Shown one piece after another: positions 8,891-17,242 of a DNA stretch of 64,000 nt; the first letter of the stretch is position 1; each line of letters starts with the position of its first letter. A program made the position numbers and the translations under genes. Source of the stretch: CAVPGP01 sp963704025 (GTDB lineage: Bacteria > Actinomycetota > Thermoleophilia > Gaiellales > Gaiellaceae); NCBI GenBank assembly GCA_963704025.1, contig CAVPGP010000001.1, positions 124,001-188,000 on the forward strand, read 5' to 3'. The notes below the pieces were generated by a model. That model saw nothing but the letters and a program-made list of their open reading frames with translations. It did no database searches and was not told where the DNA came from.

Positions 8891-10800
8891 GCGACGACGA
8901 CCCGCTCGCGGGCCGGCTCGGACGGCGACAGCGCGCGCGGCAGGACGTCGGAGAGCCACACCTCGAGCATGAGGATGGAGAGCAGGGCATGCTCGGTCCC
9001 GGGTGCTCCGGCACGCTGCTCCGAGACGAGCCGCTCGACCTCCGACCGCTCGAGCAGCTGCTCGTAGCGCGCGTTCGGCGCCAGCAGGTAGTCCGCGATC
9101 GCTCCCTCGGACTGGGCGCGGAACCAGGCGTCCACCGCCGCGTTGAAGAAGCCGATCTTCGGCTTGTCGATGATCCGGTCGGGCACGATGCCCCGCGCCG
9201 CCTTCTTGAGCAGATACTTGGTCGTCAGGCCGCGGACCTTCAGCGAAGTCGGGACGCGGGCCGCGAGCTCGACGACCTCGTGGTCGAGGAAGGGCACGCG
9301 CACCTCGAGCGAGCGCGCCATCGACGTCCGGTCGAAGTAGTGGAGCATGTCGTCGACGAGGCCGAGCTGCCCGTCGAGGAAGAGCATGGTTGCGAGCGGG
9401 TCCCCGGAGGCGCCGCCGAGCCGCTCGGTGACGACCGTGCGCGCGGCCATGCCCTGGCGTTTGGCCAGCGCGCCGCGGACGAGCCGGCGGCGCAGCGCGT
9501 CGTCCATGTTCGCGTTCGAGGCAAGGAAGCGCGCGACGGGATCCGGCGCGGAGACGACCTTCCCGATGCGGCCGAACCGGCCGGGTGCGTGGCGCGCGCC
9601 GAAGCGGAGAGGTGCGCGCAGCGGCCGCGGGAGCCTCAGCACGCGCCCGGCGAGGGCGGCATTCCGGTGCCGCGAGTAGCCGCCCAGAAGCTCGTCCGCC
9701 CCCTGGCCCGAGAGCGCGACCGTGACCGTCTCCGCCGCGAGCTTCGAGAGCGCGAGGAAGCCGAGCGAGGAGAGGTCCGCGAGCGGCTCGTCGAGATGCC
9801 ACGCCAGCTCCGCGAGCTCGACGTCCTGGCGGACGAACGAGAGCTCGAGCTCGTGATGGTCCGCGCCGAAGAGGGCCGCCACCTCGCGCGCGTCGCCGAG
9901 CTCGTTCGCGTCGCCCGCCTCGGTGAAGCCGACGGAGAACGTCTTCACCGGCTCCGTCATGTTCCGGGCCATCAACGCGACGATCAGGCTCGAGTCGAGG
10001 CCGCCGCTGAGCATGGCGCCGAGCGGCACGTCCGACATCAGGCGGAGCTTCACCGACTCCTCGAGCGCGGCCAGCAGCTCCTCGGCCCACTCGTCCTCGT
10101 CGCGCGCCTCCGGCTCGGGCACCGGGAAGCTCCAGTAGCGCTCGACGCGCACGCGCCCGTCCTCGACGACGAGCCGGTCCCCCGGCATCAGCTTGTTGAC
10201 CGCGGCGAGCGGCGTGCGCGGGCCCGGGAAGAAGCCGAGCGTCAGGTACGAATCGATCCCGTCGAGGTCGAGCTCGGCCGGGACGAGGCCGCTCGCGAGC
10301 AGGCTCTTCAGCTCCGACGCGAAGAGGAGCAGGTCGCCGCTCCGCGCCCAGTAGATCGGCTTGATGCCGAGCCGGTCGCGCGCCACGACCGCACAGCGCC
10401 GGCGTTCGTCCCAGACGGCGAGGCCGAACTTGCCCCGCAGACGCTCCACGTAGCCGGCTCCGTGCTCCTCGTACAGGTGCGGCAGGATCTCCGTGTCGCA
10501 GCGGCTGCGGAAGCGATGGCCGCCCGCCTCGAGCTCACGGTGCAGCTGCTCGTGGTTGTAGAGCTCGCCGTTCTGGATCGCCCAGACCGACCCGTCCTCG
10601 TTGGCGAAGGGCTGGTGGCCGCCGTCCACGTCGACGATGCTGAGCCGGCGGACGCCCAGCGCCACGCCTGGAGCGAGATGGGTTCCCCGGTCGTTTGGTC
10701 CGCGATGGATCATGGCGTCCGTCATCCGGTCGAGCGTCGCCGCGTCGACCGGCAGGCGCGGCTCGCCCACGACCTGGATCACTCCACACACCCCGCACAT
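8887..10800 (-). CDS. asnB: Asparagine synthase (glutamine-hydrolysing) / EPS-associated amidotransferase
   Basis: A class II glutamine amidotransferase fused to an ATP-pyrophosphatase synthetase domain, about 637 residues. The ATG at 10800 gives M-C-G-V, placing the catalytic Cys at position 2 as the N-terminal nucleophile needs; the in-frame GTG at 10812 would hide it. R-G-P-N-D appears in the glutaminase domain, and the synthetase domain has the PP-loop L-S-G-G-L-D-S-S. AsnB makes asparagine from aspartate, glutamine and ATP, but close homologues in exopolysaccharide clusters are thought to amidate sugars or other substrates. It heads the leftward glycosyltransferase operon; a TACCGT box lies 10 bases upstream of the ATG. 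Confidence 0.92.
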   Translation of the reverse strand: MCGVCGVIQVVGEPRLPVDAATLDRMTDAMIHRGPNDRGTHLAPGVALGVRRLSIVDVDGGHQPFANEDGSVWAIQNGELYNHEQLHRELEAGGHRFRSRCDTEILPHLYEEHGAGYVERLRGKFGLAVWDERRRCAVVARDRLGIKPIYWARSGDLLLFASELKSLLASGLVPAELDLDGIDSYLTLGFFPGPRTPLAAVNKLMPGDRLVVEDGRVRVERYWSFPVPEPEARDEDEWAEELLAALEESVKLRLMSDVPLGAMLSGGLDSSLIVALMARNMTEPVKTFSVGFTEAGDANELGDAREVAALFGADHHELELSFVRQDVELAELAWHLDEPLADLSSLGFLALSKLAAETVTVALSGQGADELLGGYSRHRNAALAGRVLRLPRPLRAPLRFGARHAPGRFGRIGKVVSAPDPVARFLASNANMDDALRRRLVRGALAKRQGMAARTVVTERLGGASGDPLATMLFLDGQLGLVDDMLHYFDRTSMARSLEVRVPFLDHEVVELAARVPTSLKVRGLTTKYLLKKAARGIVPDRIIDKPKIGFFNAAVDAWFRAQSEGAIADYLLAPNARYEQLLERSEVERLVSEQRAGAPGTEHALLSILMLEVWLSDVLPRALSPSEPARERVVVA

Positions 10801-10872
10801 CGCTTCAATCACGGTATCCCGGGACCTGCGAGGAAGCGACGTTCGAACGGCCAGAATGGCACCCCGGTGGAC

Positions 10873-10888
10873 CTAGCCGACTGGCTAG
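10873..10888. promoter_or_regulatory. Palindromic operator candidate, site 1
   Basis: CTAGCC-GACT-GGCTAG is a perfect inverted repeat with 6-base arms and a 4-base spacer. It sits in the divergent region between asnB and the LuxR-type regulator gene. Two further sites with the same 6-4-6 layout lie at 18826 and 24553, each also in a divergent region of the same cluster. Confidence 0.55.
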
Positions 10889-10934
10889 CCGGTGCTCTGA
10901 ACCAATGAGGGTGGGAGGGTGGGTCGGGTCGACC

Positions 10935-10940
10935 TAGGAT
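10935..10940 (+). promoter_or_regulatory. -10 box TAGGAT of leaderless luxR-type gene
   Basis: TAGGAT lies 7 bases before GTG 10948, matching the leaderless spacing elsewhere. It overlaps the in-frame ATG at 10939, which argues that GTG 10948 is the true start. Confidence 0.5.
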
Positions 10941-10947
10941 GGAAATT

Positions 10948-11202
10948 GTGTTGGACGAAGCCCGGTCGAACTCGCACGCAACGAGCCTCCTCTCGCAGCG
11001 CGAGCTTGAAGTCCTCGAGATGGCCTCTCGGGGTTTCACCAACATGCAGGTAGGAGCCGCCCTGAACGTCAGCGTCCATGCCGTCAAGTTCCACCTCGCG
11101 TCGGTCTATCGCAAGCTTCACGTCGCGAACCGGACCGAGGCGACGGCTGTGTATCTCAGGAGCCCACAGGTCAGCCCAGACCCGGTCGCCGACCCGAACT
11201 GA
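10948..11202 (+). CDS. Stand-alone LuxR/GerE-type DNA-binding regulator
   Basis: An 84-residue protein (87 from the ATG at 10939) that is almost entirely a GerE-type helix-turn-helix: L-S-Q-R-E-L-E-V-L-E-M-A-S-R-G, then N-V-S-V-H-A-V-K-F-H-L-A-S-V-Y-R-K-L. There is no receiver or ligand-binding domain, so its activity must be set by expression or by a partner. It is the only transcription factor in the exopolysaccharide/RiPP region, so it is the natural candidate to bind the three palindromes at 10873, 18826 and 24553 (inference). The GTG start is preferred because of the TAGGAT box 7 bases upstream. The stop is 3 bases before the next gene. Confidence 0.85.
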   Translation: MLDEARSNSHATSLLSQRELEVLEMASRGFTNMQVGAALNVSVHAVKFHLASVYRKLHVANRTEATAVYLRSPQVSPDPVADPN

Positions 11203-11205
11203 TCC

Positions 11206-11940
11206 TTGGATCTCCCCCTCTTTCTTCGCGTCGTCACACGGTTCAGGACTCTTGTCGCAGCCGGATTCCTCGTGGCAACGTGCCTCGCGTTCCTCTCGTT
11301 CGCGAGCGTGAGCTTCGACGGGACAGGTCCAGTCCTGCGGTACCGCTCGCATGAACAATGGGCGAGCAACACTCGCTTGCTCCTCACGCAACCTGGGTTC
11401 AAGTGGGGGTACACGAATGTCGGAGGGCTTAACGGCCTGAGCTCACAGGCCGCGGTCGAAGGCAGGCTCCCGGGGCTCGCCAACATCTACTCGAGCTTCG
11501 TGACGAGCGATCATGTGATGCGCATCATGCTTCGCGAAGGTCCCGTCAAGGGTGCCGTCACGGCCGCAGCGCTCCCTGCCGGACCGAGCAGCAGCTCCGT
11601 TCTCCCGATTGTGAACGTCCGCGCGATCGCCTTCAGTCCTCGGGGAGCGATTCTCCTTGCGAATCGAGCCGCCGAGGCGCTCCGCACGTATGTCGAGGAG
11701 CAACAGACGGAGAACGGCGTGCCGCCGCGGGAGCGGGTTCAACTCGCCGTTCTCAACGCCGGCTTCGAAACCCAGCTCGTGCTCCCGCGAAAGAAGACAG
11801 TCCCGATCGTCGTCTTTCTCGCGGTGATGTTCGCCACGTTGGCGATTGCATTCACGCTGGAGAATATGAGGCCGAGGCCGAGCACCGCTCCGATGGCCGA
11901 TCTCGAGCGTGTCGAGTCACCGACGAGCCGCGTCGCCTAA
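11206..11940 (+). CDS. Wzz-like polysaccharide chain-length / export protein
   Basis: A 244-residue protein with the two-helix layout of polysaccharide co-polymerases. A membrane segment lies at about 14-33 (V-A-A-G-F-L-V-A-T-C-L-A-F-L), a long extracytoplasmic stretch follows, and a second segment lies at about 196-215 (P-I-V-V-F-L-A-V-M-F-A-T-L-A-I-A-F). It has no tyrosine-kinase domain. The TTG start at 11206 lies 3 bases after the luxR stop and no better start keeps the first helix. It sits directly before the Wzy-like polymerase, fitting a role in setting chain length. Sequence similarity to Wzz is weak; topology and context carry the call. Confidence 0.65.
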   Translation: MDLPLFLRVVTRFRTLVAAGFLVATCLAFLSFASVSFDGTGPVLRYRSHEQWASNTRLLLTQPGFKWGYTNVGGLNGLSSQAAVEGRLPGLANIYSSFVTSDHVMRIMLREGPVKGAVTAAALPAGPSSSSVLPIVNVRAIAFSPRGAILLANRAAEALRTYVEEQQTENGVPPRERVQLAVLNAGFETQLVLPRKKTVPIVVFLAVMFATLAIAFTLENMRPRPSTAPMADLERVESPTSRVA

Positions 11941-11955
11941 CCAGGCCTCGGCTTC

Positions 11956-13410
11956 ATGCTGAACGCGTCAGACCTTACTCGGGCGCCGGCCTTCATGGTC
12001 GGCGCGCTCGGGCTCTCCATCGGGCTGGTTGCCCTGGAGATCGCCACTGGGCATCCGCCGAAGATGGCCGTCGCCCTCACGATCTCCCTGTCGATCGCTG
12101 CGCTCACCTATCGGGTGCTTTCGCGGTGGCGCAACCTCGTGGGAGCGACGCTCCTCATCATCCTCTTCATCCCGATGAGACGCTACGGACTCCCGGCGAG
12201 CTTGCCGTTCGACCTCGAGCCGTACCGGCTCTTGATCGCTGCGGTCGCCGTTCTCTGGGCTGCGTCGCTCCTCGCAGATCCGACGATTCGCATTCGTAGA
12301 TCGATCATCGATCTACCGTTGGCCGCCGTCATCTGCGTCGCAGCAGCATCGATCGGCGTCAACGCGGGTCATTTCTCACAACCTGGCTTGACATCGGTTG
12401 CAGTGAAAGCTCTCACGTTTCTTTTCAGCTTCTATCTCTTCTTCTATTTCATGATGAGCGTGATCCGAACAAAGCGAGACATCGACTTTGTCATTCGCGT
12501 ATTCGTTGGTGGTGGCACAATCGTGGCGATGAGCGCTCTCGTTGAGCTGTGGACCCACTTCAACGTCTTCGATCACCTGGACCAGCTGATTCCCATTCTC
12601 TCGAAGACCGAGGATTCTGGAGGGCTCGTCCGCGGCGGATACATCCGAGTCTTTGCCTCAGCGCAGCATCCGATTGCGCTCGGATCGCTCTTTGCACTTC
12701 TGATGCCGCTTGCCGCCTATCTCTTCATGTCGACACGACGTGCAATCTGGCTGGGCGCGACGTTCATTTTCTGTATCGCGACCGTCGCGACGGTTTCGCG
12801 AACCGGTGTGCTGAGCCTGGTCGTCGTCGGCATCGTCTACGTCGTTCTTCGCCCACGCCAGATGATCCGCTTCTGGCCGCTCCTCCTGCCGGCCCTTCTG
12901 GTGATCAAGATCGCCATGCCAGGGGTGCTCGGAACCTTCTATCACGGCTTCTTTCCGCGGGGAGGATTGGTCGCCGAGCAAGCGGACGGCGCGGTCGGCA
13001 GCAGTCGCATCGCATCCTTCCGGCCTGCAATCGACGAAGTGTCCAAGAAGCCGCTCCTCGGCGTTGGGTACGGCGCGCGCATCCCCTCGGGCCCAGGGCA
13101 GAACTCGTTCATCGTGGATGACCAATGGCTCTCGACCGCAATGGAAACGGGCGTCCTGGGTGTCGGCGCATGGGTGTGGCTCTTCGTGGTCTTCTTGCGG
13201 AAGATGTTCCGCGCCGCTCGAAGAGACCGAGGACCACGCGGCTGGCTCTACGCGAGCATCGCAGCCTCGACGACAGGGTTCGCAGTCGGCATGGCGACGT
13301 ATGACGCCTTCTCGTTCACTCAGGTCACGTTCGGGCTGTTTGTCGTGCTCGCTCTGGGCTGTGCGGCGCTTCGAGCCGGAGCAAACGAGCCGGAAGCCGT
13401 GCGGAGCTAG
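11956..13410 (+). CDS. Wzy-like O-antigen polymerase/ligase, polytopic membrane protein
   Basis: A 484-residue integral membrane protein with about ten to twelve hydrophobic segments and one large loop (about residues 330-400) carrying G-V-G-Y-G, the usual signature zone of O-antigen ligase/polymerase (Wzy_C) proteins. It probably joins lipid-linked repeat units or transfers the chain outside the membrane. It follows the Wzz-like gene by 15 bases on the same strand. Its stop overlaps that of the convergent deacetylase by 4 bases. The hydrophobic segments lower the local GC content relative to neighbours. Confidence 0.82.
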   Translation: MLNASDLTRAPAFMVGALGLSIGLVALEIATGHPPKMAVALTISLSIAALTYRVLSRWRNLVGATLLIILFIPMRRYGLPASLPFDLEPYRLLIAAVAVLWAASLLADPTIRIRRSIIDLPLAAVICVAAASIGVNAGHFSQPGLTSVAVKALTFLFSFYLFFYFMMSVIRTKRDIDFVIRVFVGGGTIVAMSALVELWTHFNVFDHLDQLIPILSKTEDSGGLVRGGYIRVFASAQHPIALGSLFALLMPLAAYLFMSTRRAIWLGATFIFCIATVATVSRTGVLSLVVVGIVYVVLRPRQMIRFWPLLLPALLVIKIAMPGVLGTFYHGFFPRGGLVAEQADGAVGSSRIASFRPAIDEVSKKPLLGVGYGARIPSGPGQNSFIVDDQWLSTAMETGVLGVGAWVWLFVVFLRKMFRAARRDRGPRGWLYASIAASTTGFAVGMATYDAFSFTQVTFGLFVVLALGCAALRAGANEPEAVRS

Positions 13411-14195
13411 TGGCCCGCCAGTTCGGCCCACGTCACCAAGGTCTCCCCGTTCTCGGCGGCAACGCGAACGAAGCTCTGCAGCGACTGTGACTCGCGACGC
13501 CGCCACTGCTCCGCGTACCCCGGATGCAGCCCCACTTCCAGGGTTTGCCCCGGCAGTGCAGAGAGACGCCCCGCCAGCTGATCCCAATGCCTGTCTCCGG
13601 CGCTCGTGGGCATGTAGAAGTGATCGGTCGTGATGAAATGAGCTACCAGTCGACGACGCCACCTGGCGCCGAGCAGATACGTCGGGCTCGTCAACGGCCT
13701 TCGGAGGTACAGATCTTGCACGGTACGAACGCGACGGATGCCGAATTTCGGCAAGGTGCGGGACAACGCGATCAGAAATGGCGCGAACTTATGCAGGTGA
13801 CGGTGCGAGTCGACGTGGGTGACCGGAACGCCGGCTGCGCGAACGGTTTCGATCTGTGCCGCAATTTCGGTGCTGATCTCGTCGACATCGAGCCGTCCCA
13901 GCAACGCGCGCAACCTCACGTCCCTGCCCCGCCTGAAGCATCCGTTGGCATCGACGAGGCTCGCGACGCGGGCGGCATCCGCGACCGGGCGTTCCGCTCC
14001 GTCTCCGGTGAAGGTCAGATGCACTCCGAACGAGAGATCGCGCCTGGAACGCGCATATTCCAGCGCCTCGATGGTCGCGGGCATCCGAGCCATGATCGTC
14101 GCACTCGTCAGGAGGCCTGCTTCGAAGCAATCGACCGTGGCCGAGACTGTGTCTTTCGAGTATCCGAAATCGTCAGCGTTCAGGACAACCCGCAT
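13407..14195 (-). CDS. ChbG/YdjC-family carbohydrate deacetylase
   Basis: A 262-residue protein. The N-terminus V-V-L-N-A-D-D-F-G supplies the metal-binding Asp, and G-V-H-L-T-F and H-V-D-S-H-R-H-L-H supply the His residues of the YdjC/ChbG TIM-barrel family. These enzymes remove N-acetyl groups from sugars such as diacetylchitobiose. Here the likely substrate is the exopolysaccharide or its lipid-linked unit. The ATG at 14195 has a TATGCT box 9 bases upstream and no Shine-Dalgarno. The gene starts head to head with the acyltransferase, sharing one base. Confidence 0.87.
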   Translation of the reverse strand: MRVVLNADDFGYSKDTVSATVDCFEAGLLTSATIMARMPATIEALEYARSRRDLSFGVHLTFTGDGAERPVADAARVASLVDANGCFRRGRDVRLRALLGRLDVDEISTEIAAQIETVRAAGVPVTHVDSHRHLHKFAPFLIALSRTLPKFGIRRVRTVQDLYLRRPLTSPTYLLGARWRRRLVAHFITTDHFYMPTSAGDRHWDQLAGRLSALPGQTLEVGLHPGYAEQWRRRESQSLQSFVRVAAENGETLVTWAELAGH

Positions 14196-15397
14196 TGATC
14201 GCTGAGCATAAGCCAAGCGCGACTCGAAACGGGAACGCGTCGGACTACGAGGTCCGCGTGGCGCGCACGCCGGCAGAGGTGGATGCGTTGCGGCCGGTCT
14301 GGGACAGCCTCGGCGTCTCGTACATCGACGCCGAGCTCGATTACTTCCAGGCGCTGATTCGGACGCGGGCGACCGTCGTCCGCCCACATGTGGCCCTGCT
14401 CGAGACGGGAGGACATGCGGCGGCGCTGTTGGTCGCCCGGCTCGAGAACGCCCCATTTCCGACCCGCGTGGGCTACCGGACGGTCTATCGACCGACCCTC
14501 CGCGCGCTACGAGTGGCTCACGGCGGCGTCTCAGGTGCGGCCGATGACGCAGCGGCCCGGGCCGTCGTCCGCCACCTCGAATCGACTCTCGCAGCAGGCG
14601 AGGCGGATGCGTTCGTGGTACCGGCCGTGCCGATCGGCTCAGCGCTTCACCGCGCCCTCACCGACATACCAAGCGCATTCCGAAAGCAACGCTTCCTCGA
14701 TGCTTCGGTCCACTGGCGCTTGGTCCTGCCTCCGACGTTCGACGACTTCCTGGCGGCCCGGGACAAGAAGAGCCGCTACAACCTCAAACGCCCTGGGACG
14801 CTGTTGCAACGGGCCTTCGGAGACGAGGTCGCGGTGGAGGTGCTGTCCTCGCCTTCAGATCACGAGCGCATCTTCCGGGACGTGGATCACGTCGCCGCGA
14901 TGACCTATCAACGCGGGCTGGGTGTCGGCTTTGCGAACACGGCCGAGCGACGCGAGCAGGTGGCGGTCGCGCTTCGTCGAGGCTGGTGCCGCGTGTGGCT
15001 GCTCTCGATCCGAGGTCGTCCCGTCGGGTTCTGGCACGCGAACCTCGTCGGCGACACGCTGTATCTCAGCAGCACTGGCTACGACCCTGCATACGCCGAG
15101 TACGGCGTCGGGACATACCTGCAAATGAGGATGTTCGAGGATATGTGTAAAGAGCCGGCGGTCAGCATCATCGACTTCGGATGGGGTCACGCCGATTACA
15201 AGTCGCGCTTCGGCAATGAAAGCTGGCTCGAGCAGGACATCACGATCTTCGCCCCGACGTTGAAGGGGATTCGAGTTGCGCTCCTGCGCGCGCTCTTGAC
15301 CGGTGTCGATCGAAGCGCCAAGCGGGCGCTCGCGAAGACCGGAATGACGGCGCGGGTGAAGAGACTCTGGCGAGCCCGCCTTCGGGCAAGCCCTTGA
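14195..15397 (+). CDS. FemAB/CelD-like GNAT acyltransferase
   Basis: About 400 residues with the double-GNAT layout of the CelD/BcsL (Acetyltransf_6) and FemAB-related family. Y-E-V-R-V-A-R-T-P near the N-terminus is the first strand; in the second half G-Y-D-P-A-Y-A-E-Y-G-V-G and I-I-D-F-G-W-G-H-A-D-Y-K are family-typical. Such proteins add acyl or aminoacyl groups to extracellular polymers and often sit in exopolysaccharide clusters. The start is uncertain: TTG 14195 is the most upstream option, and GTG 14258 would trim the first strand. Its promoter must lie inside the divergent deacetylase gene if TTG is used. Confidence 0.78.
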   Translation: MIAEHKPSATRNGNASDYEVRVARTPAEVDALRPVWDSLGVSYIDAELDYFQALIRTRATVVRPHVALLETGGHAAALLVARLENAPFPTRVGYRTVYRPTLRALRVAHGGVSGAADDAAARAVVRHLESTLAAGEADAFVVPAVPIGSALHRALTDIPSAFRKQRFLDASVHWRLVLPPTFDDFLAARDKKSRYNLKRPGTLLQRAFGDEVAVEVLSSPSDHERIFRDVDHVAAMTYQRGLGVGFANTAERREQVAVALRRGWCRVWLLSIRGRPVGFWHANLVGDTLYLSSTGYDPAYAEYGVGTYLQMRMFEDMCKEPAVSIIDFGWGHADYKSRFGNESWLEQDITIFAPTLKGIRVALLRALLTGVDRSAKRALAKTGMTARVKRLWRARLRASP

Positions 15398-15402
15398 TCG
15401 GT

Positions 15403-17226
15403 TCATCGAGCTCGAGTCTGCCGCAGCGAGAGCTCCAGTGTGAGGAGCAAACCCAGCTCGTACATGGAGCGCCCGCGCAAGCCGCGCTCCGCCGCCCGCC
15501 GCACGAGCCGATCCGGGAGGACGTGACCGACTCTCGTCTCGCGAGACAGAAGGAGGTCGTTCACAAGATCGCGGAAGCGAGGACTTCCGGGCAGCGTGCT
15601 CCAGGGAATCGGGTCCGGTGGAGCCGCAACCATTCTTCGGCCCACGGAGCCGCCGTATCGAATGACTCCCTTCCGGCCCTTACCGATGGTCGCCTTCATC
15701 CGGCCGCCGAAGTTCGCACCGCTCCGTGCTTGAACTGCCAGGCCTGAGTCGAGCGGAACAGCCGCGAGTTCCGGCGACACGGCACAGAGCGTCTCTCTGA
15801 CGATCCGACCCCCGGCGGTGCAAGCAGTCGGAAGGCGGAAGACGAGATCGACGAGGTCGTTGGCGAAGTAGGGAAGGCCCTGGCGGCAAAACATGCCGGT
15901 CGTGGAGATGTTGCGGCCGCCGAACCGCTGCATGCGTGCACGGAGATAGAAGTCATCGAGGATCCGCGGGGCATCGGTCGCCGTAGAGGACGACACGAAC
16001 GCCTCTACAGCTTCCTCCACCGGATCCTGTCCGGCGCCGACGAGAGCGGCTCTCGCCTCCCGACCGAGCTGCCCCGTATCGCGCGTGATCTTCTTGACGA
16101 GCGCGTGAACCGGAATCCCGCGCAGCCGATAGGCCCCGGCGTCGTGGTCGAGGACGCCGTAGTAGTAACCTCGAGCGTTCTCACCGCCCGAACCGGACAC
16201 CGATGTCGTCCGGATTCCCTCAAGGCTCTCGAAGGCCCCGAGAAGAGGGGCGTACTCCAGGGCGCTCACCTCACCGTCTGCGAGCCTGTGCAGCTCGATC
16301 AGCAGGTCAGGAAGACGTTCCGCGAACCCCTCCGTCACATCGGCAACGTGGTGTTTGAACGGAACCGCGGCGCGCAGCCTCTCGACCGTCCGAAGCTCCG
16401 ACGAACCCGGCCGGCCGAGGGTCCATGCGAAGAACGGGATCCCGGCACGCTGAATCTCGGCCAGCACCAGACGCGAGTCGAGCCCTCCCGTGATCTCGAC
16501 AGCGGTGGAGTCGCCTGTGGCGGAGGCTGCAACGCCTGCGGCGAACACGTCGTGAAACTGCGAGACGGCGTCGCCCTCGAGCTCCCCGGGAGTCGGAGTC
16601 CAGCTGCCCTTGCTTCGAACCCCCCGGGGAGACGCCTCGAGGCGTTCGCCGGGCGAAAGCTTTCGGATCGCGCGAAAGTGCGTGCGCTGCGAGACGAAGT
16701 GACCGACGGCGAGCCACTCGGCGACACCTGGCGAGTCGATCTCCGCCCCGAGACCGGTTGCCAGGGCAAGGCTCGACGACGAGACCCAGGTCACATCGTC
16801 CCGTTCCGTCGAGAGGTAGAGATGCTGCAAGCCGACGCGATCGGCTAGCACCTCCGTGATCCCCGAACGGCCATCGTGGAAGACGGCGGCGAACGGCGGG
16901 CTGACCCCTTGCAGCGACAAGATTCCCCCGGCAAGGCAGTCCGAGAGAAGTCGTTCCGAAAGTGCGACGGGTGACAGGTCCGTCAGATCCGGGCGAGATG
17001 GGTTCCCCAGGGCGATCAGCCAGGACCCTGTCTCTTCGTGTCTCGCCGGCGACGTCGACCGGGACGCCTCGTGCGACCAGACTCGAGCAGTGACGCCGGC
17101 GGCCGACACGTCGTGGCGTCTCATTTCGTGGACGCGAGTGGGGAACGCCGAGGTAACCGCCTCGAGCCGCTCCTGGTTCGAATCCAGGCCCTTCGGATCG
17201 AAGACGAGGACAAGGGCAGCCGACAC
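15403..17226 (-). CDS. Asparagine-synthase-like protein without the glutaminase cysteine
   Basis: A 607-residue protein with a degenerate N-terminal glutamine-amidotransferase-like domain (no Cys at position 2) and a C-terminal synthetase domain whose PP-loop reads E-I-T-G-G-L-D-S-R. It should activate a carboxylate with ATP but cannot take ammonia from glutamine by the usual route. Lasso-peptide cyclases have exactly this two-domain form, but so do uncharacterised polysaccharide-cluster proteins. It lies between the acyltransferase and the sugar transferase and 5.3 kb from the RiPP operon, which has its own shorter cyclase. GTG 17226 is the start; no clear Shine-Dalgarno was seen. Confidence 0.75.
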   Translation of the reverse strand: MSAALVLVFDPKGLDSNQERLEAVTSAFPTRVHEMRRHDVSAAGVTARVWSHEASRSTSPARHEETGSWLIALGNPSRPDLTDLSPVALSERLLSDCLAGGILSLQGVSPPFAAVFHDGRSGITEVLADRVGLQHLYLSTERDDVTWVSSSSLALATGLGAEIDSPGVAEWLAVGHFVSQRTHFRAIRKLSPGERLEASPRGVRSKGSWTPTPGELEGDAVSQFHDVFAAGVAASATGDSTAVEITGGLDSRLVLAEIQRAGIPFFAWTLGRPGSSELRTVERLRAAVPFKHHVADVTEGFAERLPDLLIELHRLADGEVSALEYAPLLGAFESLEGIRTTSVSGSGGENARGYYYGVLDHDAGAYRLRGIPVHALVKKITRDTGQLGREARAALVGAGQDPVEEAVEAFVSSSTATDAPRILDDFYLRARMQRFGGRNISTTGMFCRQGLPYFANDLVDLVFRLPTACTAGGRIVRETLCAVSPELAAVPLDSGLAVQARSGANFGGRMKATIGKGRKGVIRYGGSVGRRMVAAPPDPIPWSTLPGSPRFRDLVNDLLLSRETRVGHVLPDRLVRRAAERGLRGRSMYELGLLLTLELSLRQTRAR

Positions 17227-17242
17227 TACTTCGACAAGACTG

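Noticed and set aside
8869..10908. A 679-codon open frame antisense to asnB
   Set aside because: Composition is low-complexity Arg/Glu/Ala, and the minus strand encodes a clear AsnB with all motifs.
11937..11955. Fourth operator copy (CTAACC-AGGC-CTCGGC)
   Set aside because: Only the left arm matches and it is inside a same-strand gene gap, not a divergent region.
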